Under the pieces are notes generated by a model. That model was not told where the DNA came from, made no database searches, and saw nothing but the letters and a program-made list of their open reading frames with translations. The position numbers and the translations under genes were made by a program. Shown here in pieces: positions 25,048 to 32,073 of a stretch of 64,000 bases of DNA. Every line of letters starts with the position of its first letter. The stretch's first letter is position 1. The DNA is from an uncultured Leucobacter sp. (lineage in GTDB: Bacteria; Actinomycetota; Actinomycetes; Actinomycetales; Microbacteriaceae). The DNA is taken from assembly GCA_937967375.1 (NCBI GenBank), contig CALCJF010000011.1, positions 24,178 through 88,177 of the forward strand. Reading direction: 5' to 3'.

Positions 25048-25413
25048 ATGGACGAGCAGCTGGGCGAGCGTAAGGCGCGGCTCGCGTTGGTCGTGGAAGA
25101 CAGCCAAGACCAGCTCATGCTGTTGCAACGCATGCTCGAGCGCGAGGGGTTTTCGGTGTTTGCGGCGATTAGCGCCGAAGCCGCGATCGCCGCGTTCGAC
25201 ACCATCTCGCCCAGCGTAGCGATCGTCGATCTGCTGCTACCCGGTGTCTCAGGTGCCGAATGCGCCCGGCTTGTGCGGGGCAGGTTTCCCGATTGCGCGA
25301 TTGTCATCAGCTCGGTGCTCGACGCCGAGGGCTACCCCGAGTCAGATGCAGCGCTGCCAAAACCTGTAACCGGCGCGTCGCTGCACGCTGCGATCGAGCG
25401 GGTCGCGGCGTGA
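25048..25413 (+). CDS. Receiver-only response regulator
   Basis: 121 residues consisting of one receiver domain: acidic pair in VVEDSQDQ (Glu17, Asp18), the phosphoacceptor Asp61 in AIVDLLLPG, and the conserved lysine in LPKPV. There is no output domain, so it likely passes phosphate on or acts by protein contact. AAGGGA lies about 6 nt before the ATG at 25048; a longer frame from 25015 has no such site. The TGA overlaps the start of the histidine kinase (GTGA), and the two surely form one two-component unit. Confidence 0.85.
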   Translation: MDEQLGERKARLALVVEDSQDQLMLLQRMLEREGFSVFAAISAEAAIAAFDTISPSVAIVDLLLPGVSGAECARLVRGRFPDCAIVISSVLDAEGYPESDAALPKPVTGASLHAAIERVAA

Positions 25414-27155
25414 CCGATGAGTCGAGGCTGCAACGCCTCTTCGGGAGGCCTAGCCCTCTACTGAAGCAGATGCCGTCGCTTGCGGCGATGTTGATCGCTT
25501 GGGGGCTCACACTTTCGGTCTCTGAGATGCAGATCAGCAGCCACTGGCTGGTGAGCATGGGAGTGCTGCTGGTCTTCTTCGCAACGCTCTACGCCGCATG
25601 GCTGAGTTCGCGAGGCCGCTACGAGGGCTTCATCGTGATGCTCATTCCGATGGCAGATATTATCGCGTTCGGTCTGTTCCGAACCGGAACTGGCGGTACC
25701 TCATCGCTCTTCGGATCGCTGCTGCTGATTCCCGTCGTGTGGCTCGCGGCGGCACCAGGCATTCGCTACGTCGTCTTCGTCGCGGTGCTCTCGTCGTTCA
25801 ACTACTCGATCCAGTTCTTCACCGACCCGCCGACGAGTTCAGTCGAATGGGTGCGCGCCATCGTTGCGCCGCTCGTGTTCGCGGTGGTCGCCGCAGTGAT
25901 CAACGAGCTCTCGCGTCAGCAGCGCCGCCGCACTGAACAAGCCGAACAGTTGCTCGATGAGCGCACACAAGCGATCAAGCAGAACGAGCAGATGATCCAG
26001 CGACTCAACGAGAGTCGCAAAGAATATCGAGCACTGCTCGAATCGTTCGAAAGCCTGTGGTCGTCGATTACGGCGCAGGCGATCTTCGCGACCGACACCG
26101 CAGGCAAGGTGCAGGCGTGGACACCGGGAGCCGAGAATCTCTTCGGCCTTACCGTGCAACAGGCGCTCGATACTGTCACGATCGAGCGCTTCTTTCCCCA
26201 GTCTGTGCTCGAGACGCTCGCAAGCGATCGCCCCGCCGATTGCGAACTGGCTGGGTCGGAGTCGCTGCCCGAAGGTATTCGTGCGCTGTTTGCGGCGACC
26301 GACGCGACGTCGACCTTCGAAACGAATCTCGAGGTAAACACCGCAACTGGAGTGACTGTGCCGGCACGAGTCACCGTGACACAGCGTCGTGATGGCGACG
26401 GCAAACACCTCGGCTACCTGCTCGTCATCACCGACGAGACCCGTGCGGCCGAGGTCGCCCGCATGAAAGACGAATTCGTCGGCATGGTGTCGCACGAACT
26501 GCGCACGCCGTTGAGCTCGATTCTCGGTTTTCTCGACCTGCTGCAGAACGACCCTGAGCAGCCGCTCAGCGAAGACCAACAGGAGTTCGTCGACGTCATC
26601 GAGCGCAACGCGAACCGTCTGCTCGCACTTGTCGGCGACCTGCTCTTCACCGCGCAGGTCGAGGCGGGCTCGTTTCCGCTTGCTCTGCGCGAGTTCGATC
26701 TCAACGAGAGTGTCGCCGCCGCCGTGCGTTCGGCGCAACCGAACGCAGTTCGTGGCGAAGTCGAGGTTATCGAAAAGCTGGGGGACGAGCCGCTCATCGT
26801 GACCGCCGACCCGGTGCGCATAGGTCAGGCGGTCGACAACCTGCTTTCGAACGCCATCAAGTTCACGCCGAGCGGCGGCAAAGTGACCGTCGGAGCGAGG
26901 CCGCTCGACGGGGCCGTGGAAATCTGGGTGCGCGATACTGGCCTCGGCATCCCAAAAGCCGAGCAAGACAAGCTCTTCACGCGATTCTTTCGCGCCTCTA
27001 CTGCAACGAGAAACGCAGTGCCAGGCATCGGTCTCGGGCTCACCATTATTCGCGCGATCGTGCTCGCGCACGGCGGCACGATGTCGGTGACGAGCGGTGA
27101 GGGCGAGGGCACCGAGTTTCGGGTCACGGTGCCACTGGTGGCCGTCGCGCGCTGA
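25410..27155 (+). CDS. Membrane histidine kinase with PAS domain
   Basis: 581 residues. Five or six hydrophobic segments between about 20 and 170 form a membrane sensor, followed by a charged coiled coil about 170-215 (RQQRRRTEQAEQLLDER), a PAS domain about 215-340, the HisKA dimerisation domain with the phosphorylated His362 in VSHELRTPLSS, and an HATPase domain with DNLLSNAIKF (N box), VRDTGLGIP (G1) and GIGLGLTI (G2). The GTG at 25410 overlaps the receiver stop by 4 nt. No extracytoplasmic domain is obvious, so the signal may be sensed in the membrane or by PAS. Confidence 0.9.
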   Translation: MTDESRLQRLFGRPSPLLKQMPSLAAMLIAWGLTLSVSEMQISSHWLVSMGVLLVFFATLYAAWLSSRGRYEGFIVMLIPMADIIAFGLFRTGTGGTSSLFGSLLLIPVVWLAAAPGIRYVVFVAVLSSFNYSIQFFTDPPTSSVEWVRAIVAPLVFAVVAAVINELSRQQRRRTEQAEQLLDERTQAIKQNEQMIQRLNESRKEYRALLESFESLWSSITAQAIFATDTAGKVQAWTPGAENLFGLTVQQALDTVTIERFFPQSVLETLASDRPADCELAGSESLPEGIRALFAATDATSTFETNLEVNTATGVTVPARVTVTQRRDGDGKHLGYLLVITDETRAAEVARMKDEFVGMVSHELRTPLSSILGFLDLLQNDPEQPLSEDQQEFVDVIERNANRLLALVGDLLFTAQVEAGSFPLALREFDLNESVAAAVRSAQPNAVRGEVEVIEKLGDEPLIVTADPVRIGQAVDNLLSNAIKFTPSGGKVTVGARPLDGAVEIWVRDTGLGIPKAEQDKLFTRFFRASTATRNAVPGIGLGLTIIRAIVLAHGGTMSVTSGEGEGTEFRVTVPLVAVAR

Positions 27156-27190
27156 CGCCAGCAACGTGAGTACGCCCGCCGAGAAACTAG

Positions 27191-27203
27191 TTGCCTTTGG
27201 CAA
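27191..27203. promoter_or_regulatory. MarR operator candidate overlapping the -35 region
   Basis: TTGCC-TTT-GGCAA is a perfect inverted repeat. The presumed -35 TTGCCT (27191-27196) falls within it, with 16 nt to the -10 at 27213. Binding here would block RNA polymerase, so the MarR protein encoded just downstream probably represses itself. Confidence 0.55.
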
Positions 27204-27212
27204 TCAACTGCG

Positions 27213-27218
27213 TAGACT
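27213..27218 (+). promoter_or_regulatory. -10 element for leaderless marR-type gene
   Basis: TAGACT, 6 nt before the ATG at 27225; no Shine-Dalgarno-like distance to the GGGGG run directly before the ATG. Confidence 0.55.
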
Positions 27219-27224
27219 GGGGGC

Positions 27225-27740
27225 ATGACCGAACGTCACGCCGATGGTCACACCCCGGCAGAGGTGCACGAGCCGCAGGCGGCAGACCTGCTTGATGCGC
27301 TCGTGTCGCTCGTTGCGAGCTGGTCGTCTCCGGTCGTGCAGGGCGAAATCGCGAAGCGAATGGGCCTCAGCATCAACGAAGCCGACGTGCGCACACTGCA
27401 CACGATCGGGCGGTTCGGATCGTTGCGCCCTGCGCAGCTCGCAGCCGAGCTGTACCTGACGCGGCCCACCACCAGCAAGAGTCTCGCTCGCCTCGCGGGC
27501 GCCGGCTTGATCGAGCGTCGCAGCGCCACCGACGACGCCCGCGCAGCAGAGATCACCCTCACGCCCGACGGCCTCGCGGTCTACGAGCGCCTCGTTGCCG
27601 CCGGCATTGCCATGGTCGAGCAGGCGATCGCCGAGGTGCATCCGGGATCCAGCGAGGCCGCGTCTATTGCGCAGTTCGCCCGCGCGCTGCGACGCTACGC
27701 CAGCCCAGAGAACCAACCGCGGCCAGAAGCTCGCGGCTGA
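27225..27740 (+). CDS. MarR family transcriptional regulator
   Basis: 171 residues with a winged helix: LRPAQLAAELYLTRPTTSKSLARLAGAGLIERR forms the DNA-binding helices and wing, and flanking helices would make the dimer. The arginine-rich wing RRSATDDARAAEI matches MarR. Signals bound are unknown. It precedes a short-chain dehydrogenase by 38 nt on the same strand, which is probably its regulated target along with itself. Confidence 0.88.
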   Translation: MTERHADGHTPAEVHEPQAADLLDALVSLVASWSSPVVQGEIAKRMGLSINEADVRTLHTIGRFGSLRPAQLAAELYLTRPTTSKSLARLAGAGLIERRSATDDARAAEITLTPDGLAVYERLVAAGIAMVEQAIAEVHPGSSEAASIAQFARALRRYASPENQPRPEARG

Positions 27741-27778
27741 ACAAAAACACCACACTCAAGAAAGAAATGGAGCGAAAC

Positions 27779-28573
27779 ATGACTCGCACCTATGTGATCA
27801 CCGGAGCCGCATCTGGCATCGGGGCTACCACCGCGCAGACCCTGCGCGAGCAGGGCCACACCGTGATCGGTGTCGACCTGAAAGACGTTGAGGTGACTGC
27901 CGATCTTTCGACGCACGAGGGGCGCATCGCCGCAGCCGAACAGGCTGCGAAGCTCGCGGGCGGCACGGTCGACGCCGTCATCGCGTGCGCGGGCATTGCC
28001 GCGCCCATCGCCAAGACGATCGCCATCAACTTCTTCGGCGTGACCGAGTTCTTGACCGCGATGCTGCCGGCTCTGCGCGCATCGAGCGCGCCTCGCGTCG
28101 CGGTCGTATCGTCGATGGCGTCACTGCAAACGGTTTCGGCTGAGCTCGTTGACGCGGCTCTCGCAGGCGACGAGGATCGCGCGCTGCAGATCGCCGCTGG
28201 CCTTGAAGCGCAGGGGCCCGGGATCGGCTACCTGATGTACCCGTCGTCGAAGCGCGCGCTCTCGCGCTGGGTGCGCCGCGAGTCGATCAGCGAGGCATGG
28301 GCAGGGAGCGGCATTCCGTTGAATGCCGTCGGCCCGGGAACCGTGATCACGCCCATGACTGCCCCGCTGCTCGCCACACCCGAGGGTGCCGCGATGGTCG
28401 ACCAGTCGGTGCCGATGCCGCTCAACTACCACCAGTCGCCCCAGACGGTCGCCGACCTGCTGATCTGGCTTACTAGCCCGCAGAACTCGCACCTCGCAGG
28501 CCAGACCATCTACTGCGATGGCGGCGCCGACGCCACGTTGCGCGGTGACGACGTCTGGTCGTGGAACGACTAG
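27779..28573 (+). CDS. Short-chain dehydrogenase similar to 3-alpha-hydroxysteroid dehydrogenase
   Basis: 264 residues of the SDR family: YVITGAASGIG for the coenzyme, CAGIA in place of NNAG, active-site YPSSK, and PGTVITPM typical of SDRs related to 3-alpha-hydroxysteroid dehydrogenase/carbonyl reductase. The Asp in VIGVDLKDVEV at the end of beta 2 favours NAD. Start ATG at 27779 rather than 27767 because GGAG lies about 7 nt upstream. Follows marR and ends 8 nt before a strong hairpin, so the two genes form a unit. Confidence 0.88.
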   Translation: MTRTYVITGAASGIGATTAQTLREQGHTVIGVDLKDVEVTADLSTHEGRIAAAEQAAKLAGGTVDAVIACAGIAAPIAKTIAINFFGVTEFLTAMLPALRASSAPRVAVVSSMASLQTVSAELVDAALAGDEDRALQIAAGLEAQGPGIGYLMYPSSKRALSRWVRRESISEAWAGSGIPLNAVGPGTVITPMTAPLLATPEGAAMVDQSVPMPLNYHQSPQTVADLLIWLTSPQNSHLAGQTIYCDGGADATLRGDDVWSWND

Positions 28574-28581
28574 ATTCCGCT

Positions 28582-28625
28582 ACGACACAGTGCGGCATCA
28601 CTTGCTTGATGCCGCACTGTGTCGT
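28582..28625 (+). terminator. Perfect 19-bp hairpin terminator
   Basis: Arms at 28582-28600 and 28607-28625 are complementary without mismatch around a CTTGCT loop; TTT overlaps the end. It follows the SDR stop by 8 nt and should end the marR-SDR transcript. It also separates it from the SoxR-type promoter downstream. Confidence 0.85.
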
Positions 28626-28648
28626 TTCGTGTCGTACTGTGTCGCACC
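28619..28648 (+). repeat. Three GTGTCG units spaced exactly 10 bp
   Basis: GTGTCG starts at 28619, 28629 and 28639; a reverse-complement copy, CGACAC, is at 28583. Ten-bp spacing puts the units on one face of the helix. Confidence 0.5.
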
Positions 28649-28660
28649 GCATCGCCCGAT

Positions 28661-28691
28661 TTGTCCTCAAGTTCACTTGAGGTTGTAACGT
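28661..28691 (+). promoter_or_regulatory. SoxR-type promoter with near-perfect SoxR box
   Basis: CCTCAAGTTCACTTGAGG at 28665-28682 differs by one base from the SoxR consensus CCTCAAGTTAACTTGAGG. It lies between -35 TTGTCC (28661-28666) and -10 TAACGT (28686-28691), with 19 bp between the two, the overlong spacing of MerR-family activated promoters. The start of transcription would fall on the ATG at 28698. Confidence 0.85.
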
Positions 28692-28697
28692 CGTAGT

Positions 28698-28775
28698 ATG
28701 CGTAATTCTGTGATCGGCGGCACGCCGAACCCCGCTCCTTCGCTCCGTGGCTTGCGTTCGCGAGACGCCCGATGA
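28698..28775 (+). CDS. 25-residue leader ORF before the flavin reductase
   Basis: Starts 6 nt after the -10 and ends with a TGA overlapping the reductase ATG (ATGA). The predicted peptide, MRNSVIGGTPNPAPSLRGLR followed by SRDAR, has no recognisable domain. It would be translated from a leaderless mRNA and hand ribosomes to the reductase, which has no clear Shine-Dalgarno sequence of its own. Probably a coupling leader. Confidence 0.4.
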   Translation: MRNSVIGGTPNPAPSLRGLRSRDAR

Positions 28776-29272
28776 GCGGCGAGGGCGTGGACGCTGGCGT
28801 GAGCGTCGCCGAGCAGTTCAAGGCAGCATTTCGCGAGCACCCTGCCGGCATCGCGCTGATCACGGCGACCACCCCAGAAGGGCCGGTCGGCCTCACCGCC
28901 TCAAGCGTGGCATCGGTTGGCCTCGATCCGGTCGCTCTGACGTTCTCGGTCACCCGCGCCACCGGAAGCGCGGGCGCGCTGCTCTCGGCCGATACCTTCT
29001 TGGTGCATCTGCTCGATGCGCGCCAGCTGGCCGTCGCCGAGCAGTTCGCGGTCTCGGGCGGCGAGCGCTTCACCGAGGCGCAGGGGTGGCAGACTCTGCC
29101 CACCGGCGAGCCGCACCTGCCCGGTGTGCGCGCTGCGCTGCGCTGCCGCGCGTTGCAGGTGACCCCGGTCGGCGCCTCGTCGGCGGTGATTGCCGAGGTG
29201 CTCGACGTGATCGAGGGCGACTCGGGCGCGGCGCTCATCTACATTGATCGCTCGTTTCGGGTGCTGTCGTAG
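28772..29272 (+). CDS. Flavin reductase domain protein (HpaC/FMN-binding split barrel)
   Basis: 166 residues. The split-barrel flavin reductase domain is shown by FKAAFREHPAGIALITA, GLTASSVASVGLDPVALTFSV, and FLVHLLDARQLAVAEQF. Such proteins use NAD(P)H to make free reduced FMN or FAD for monooxygenases, or remove redox-active compounds. A SoxR-type promoter stands upstream, matching the known SoxR regulation of flavin/quinone reductases in Streptomyces. The start overlaps the leader ORF stop. No partner monooxygenase is adjacent. Confidence 0.88.
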   Translation: MSGEGVDAGVSVAEQFKAAFREHPAGIALITATTPEGPVGLTASSVASVGLDPVALTFSVTRATGSAGALLSADTFLVHLLDARQLAVAEQFAVSGGERFTEAQGWQTLPTGEPHLPGVRAALRCRALQVTPVGASSAVIAEVLDVIEGDSGAALIYIDRSFRVLS

Positions 29273-29301
29273 CTCGATCGAGCCCGATTGAACCCGCCCC
29301 G

Positions 29302-30270
29302 TCAGTGAACGGTGGTCGTATGCTTCAGCAACTCGCCAGGGTGGCGGCCGTATTCGCTGCGATAGGTCGCGGTGAATCTCGAGACGTTTGAGAACCCCCA
29401 GCGCTTGGCGATCGCGGCGAGGCTGTCGCCCGGTTTGGCGGCAAGCAAAGCGTCTCGAGCGCCAGCGAGTCGAACCCTGCGCAGGTAGTCGTTCGGGGAG
29501 ATGTCGTGTGCGCGCCGAAACGCGTACTGCAGCCCGCGCGTAGAGATATGCGAGGCACGCGCCACATCGTCGATCGTGATCGGCAGGTGTGCGTTCGCGT
29601 CGATGAATGCGATCGCGCGTTTCACAGTCTGCGGTGAGGCGCCGCGCTGTGCCGACCTGCGCGAGGCCTCTGAGAACGTCGTGGCGAACGAGCTGAACAC
29701 CGCGAGCAGCGCCTGGCGCTGCAGCCCCGCGATCATCAGATCCTTCGTCTGCGGTTCATCGCTGTGCAGCCCGGCGAGCGAAGAGAGCACGTAATCAAAC
29801 GTCAGTCGCCACTGAGCGGCTGAGCGGTGACACACGGCTTCTGAGCGGTCGACCCTCAAGACGAGAGTGTCGTCACCTGAGATGAGGCGCGCCTGCTCCT
29901 GCGCGTAGTCGCGGTCAAATACGAGCGCCTGCACGCTCGCGCTCTCGCGCCAGTTGCCCCTGACCTCGCGGCCGTCGCTTGCCCACGGTAGCCTCGGGTC
30001 GAGGTGTCGACGATCATCTTCAATGCCGCCGTCGTTTGTCGTGAACTGGCACGTAAACAGCTGACCCGCCGGTTCGATGACCGACCGCACATCGGCTGCC
30101 ATTTCGTACTTGATGAGGGCCATGCCGGCCATCGAAATCGAATGCCAGTCGAGACTGCACCTGCGCTCGTCCACCTGAACCAACTCTGCCGAGGGTACGA
30201 ACTCTCGCCAGATCTCTTCGACCTCTGCCACATCTGTCGATCGAAACTTCTGCACGTCGATGTGCTGCAA
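29302..30270 (-). CDS. AraC family transcriptional regulator
   Basis: 322 residues. The N-terminal 200 are an AraC-binding-2-like sensor domain with no recognised ligand; the C-terminal 100 carry two helix-turn-helices: TIDDVARASHISTRGLQYAF and the second SLAAIAKRWGFSNVSRFTAT, then the conserved YRSEYGRHPGEL end. Start is TTG at 30270 because GAGGGGG lies 7 nt before and no ATG fits the alignment. No target is evident; the flavin reductase at 28772 is convergent. Sequence differs clearly from the second AraC regulator at 50680. Confidence 0.85.
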   Translation of the reverse strand: MQHIDVQKFRSTDVAEVEEIWREFVPSAELVQVDERRCSLDWHSISMAGMALIKYEMAADVRSVIEPAGQLFTCQFTTNDGGIEDDRRHLDPRLPWASDGREVRGNWRESASVQALVFDRDYAQEQARLISGDDTLVLRVDRSEAVCHRSAAQWRLTFDYVLSSLAGLHSDEPQTKDLMIAGLQRQALLAVFSSFATTFSEASRRSAQRGASPQTVKRAIAFIDANAHLPITIDDVARASHISTRGLQYAFRRAHDISPNDYLRRVRLAGARDALLAAKPGDSLAAIAKRWGFSNVSRFTATYRSEYGRHPGELLKHTTTVH

Positions 30271-30503
30271 CGATGACCCCCTCTTTTTAGCTATTGCTCA
30301 CCTTCGGAAGAGGGCATCGCATGTGCTGAGCCTAACCCGCAACCGGGTGTGACGGGCCAACCGCGTCGTGTCGCCGAGAAGTCGTACGGGTGTGCGCGAC
30401 GCTTATGACGAAAAGCGAACAGAAGCTGCGCGTGCTGTCAGCAAAGGCTGCGCTGGCCCGAAGTCGCGGTGCATGCGCGCTCGCCGCTGACATGATGAGC
30501 AAC

Positions 30504-30833
30504 ATGGGCTATTTGATACACGGAACGAATGAGTATGAGTTCGACGATCGTGTGCTGGCGCACCTGAAAGTGGTCGTCGGGCAGAAACTGAAGAAGCAAG
30601 AGTGCTTCTTCTTGAGCTGGACTCGCGCGCCCGAAGAAGGCAGCGGTCGGGTATCTGTGTGGCTCTCGCCGTATTCAAACATCGCGTTCAGGTTTGCGGG
30701 CAGCCGGCCCCCGCAGCTCAACCTCGTCTGGGTGAAGGTGCTGGCCGCGCTGTCGCATACGCCGAGGGGGCTCGTCGTAGTGTCAGAAGACGAGGCCGAG
30801 ACGTATGCTCGAAAGAACCCAGACCTGATCTGA
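30504..30833 (+). CDS. DUF7882 family protein
   Basis: 109 residues of a small actinobacterial family often annotated in error as ATP-dependent DNA ligase. It begins MGYLIHGTNEYEFDDRVLAHLK and has a conserved FFLSW segment and WLSPYSNIAFRFAG. ATG at 30504 is chosen because family members begin with MGYL; CATGAT ends 7 nt upstream. An in-frame ATG at 30405 would add 33 unrelated residues. Function unknown. True LigD is 1.2 kb away, so the database label may mislead here. Confidence 0.75.
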   Translation: MGYLIHGTNEYEFDDRVLAHLKVVVGQKLKKQECFFLSWTRAPEEGSGRVSVWLSPYSNIAFRFAGSRPPQLNLVWVKVLAALSHTPRGLVVVSEDEAETYARKNPDLI

Positions 30834-30966
30834 TTCGGCAGCGCCCCAATGTGCCTAGCGGCTGAGAGCGAGCACAGTCAAGCCCTATGGTCGCAGAGGC
30901 CCGCGCTCATATGCTCGAAGCGAGTGGAGACGCTGCCGTCTCGGCAGGGTCGGGACGGAGGTTGAC

Positions 30967-32073
30967 ATGTCGTATTCGCAGACTGAACGCACGTTCGGCA
31001 TTGAAGAAGAGTACTTGTTGCTCGACGCGACGACCGGCGAGCCGACCGATAGCGCGGCCGAGCTGATTCTCGCTACCCCCGATCTCGGTGACCAGACCGA
31101 GCGCGAGTATTTTTCAAGCCAACTCGAGACGTCGACGCCGATCTGCCATGAGGCCGCAGAGGCCGAAGCCGTGCTGTCGAAGTTCCGGTCTACCGTTTCG
31201 CGGGCCGCCGAGCACTGCGGGGTCGTGCTCGCGGGCACCGGTTTGCCTGCCGTGGGCGGCGAAACAACCGGCACAGTGACCCCCAAGCCGCGCTATCGTC
31301 GCATCGAGGCTGAGATTCGCGGGGTCGGCGCGCACCAGTACCTCACCGGCACCCACGTGCACGTCGCGGTGCCCTCGGCAGACGCGGGGGTCGAGGTGAT
31401 CGCAAGAGTCGCGAGGTGGGCGCCGGTGCTGCTCGCAGTCTCGACGAACTCGCCGTTCTGGTGCGGCACCCCGACCGGGTTCGAGAGCTGGCGGCACGTG
31501 ATGGCGCTCACCATGCCAGTGGCGGGCTACCCGCAGATCTTCGCAAATGGTGAAGAGTACGATCGGGCGGTTGCGAGGCTCATCGATTCGGGCATCATTC
31601 TCGACTCGGGCCTCGTGGCGTGGGTGATCCGCCTCTCAAATAATTACCCGACAGTCGAATTGCGCATTGCGGATTCACAGCTGCGCGCGGCTGATGCGGT
31701 CGCATTCGCGGTGCTCGTTCGCGCGCTCGTGGACCGGGCACTGAGCGATGCCGCGGCTGGTATTGAGCGGCCAGTGCTGACGCAAGGCCTTGTCAACGGC
31801 GCGAACTGGCTCGCTGCCCGCAACGGTCTCTCGTCAGATCTCGTCGACCCGGTTACCGCCGAACGTCTGCCCGCGTTCGAACTGATCGACCGCATGCTCG
31901 ACACAATCGACCGCGAGCTCGACGGCTTCGGTGATCGCGAACGAGTCGACCGCTACCTGGCACGTCTTCGCAAAGAGGGCACGCCGGCCGCGAGGCAGCG
32001 TTCGGCATTCGAAGCCGACGGTGTCGCCGGTCTGCTCACGCTATATCGCGACTCGCAGCATGAGGCGGAATAG
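30967..32073 (+). CDS. YbdK-type carboxylate-amine ligase
   Basis: 368 residues of the glutamate-cysteine ligase 2 (GCS2/YbdK) family: the N-terminal FGIEEEYLLLD, GTHVHVAVP, and WRHVMALTMPVAGYPQIFANGEEYD are family landmarks. YbdK has weak glutamate-cysteine ligase activity; several actinobacterial relatives act on other amino acid or peptide substrates, so the product is uncertain. GGAGG precedes the ATG at 6 nt. The last 38 nt overlap the convergent ligD. Confidence 0.88.
   Translation: MSYSQTERTFGIEEEYLLLDATTGEPTDSAAELILATPDLGDQTEREYFSSQLETSTPICHEAAEAEAVLSKFRSTVSRAAEHCGVVLAGTGLPAVGGETTGTVTPKPRYRRIEAEIRGVGAHQYLTGTHVHVAVPSADAGVEVIARVARWAPVLLAVSTNSPFWCGTPTGFESWRHVMALTMPVAGYPQIFANGEEYDRAVARLIDSGIILDSGLVAWVIRLSNNYPTVELRIADSQLRAADAVAFAVLVRALVDRALSDAAAGIERPVLTQGLVNGANWLAARNGLSSDLVDPVTAERLPAFELIDRMLDTIDRELDGFGDRERVDRYLARLRKEGTPAARQRSAFEADGVAGLLTLYRDSQHEAE

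Noticed and set aside
29272..29283. GCTCGATCGAGC palindrome as terminator between flavin reductase and AraC genes
   Set aside because: Only a 4-bp stem with a 4-nt loop is possible and there is no U tract; likely chance in GC-rich DNA.
30390..30503. N-terminal extension of the DUF7882 gene from ATG at 30405 or 30390
   Set aside because: The added residues match no family member, and the protein family begins at MGYL.
30504..30833. Annotation as an ATP-dependent DNA ligase, as database entries for DUF7882 proteins suggest
   Set aside because: There is no KxDG motif or nucleotidyltransferase domain in 109 residues; the true ligase is LigD at 32036-34498.
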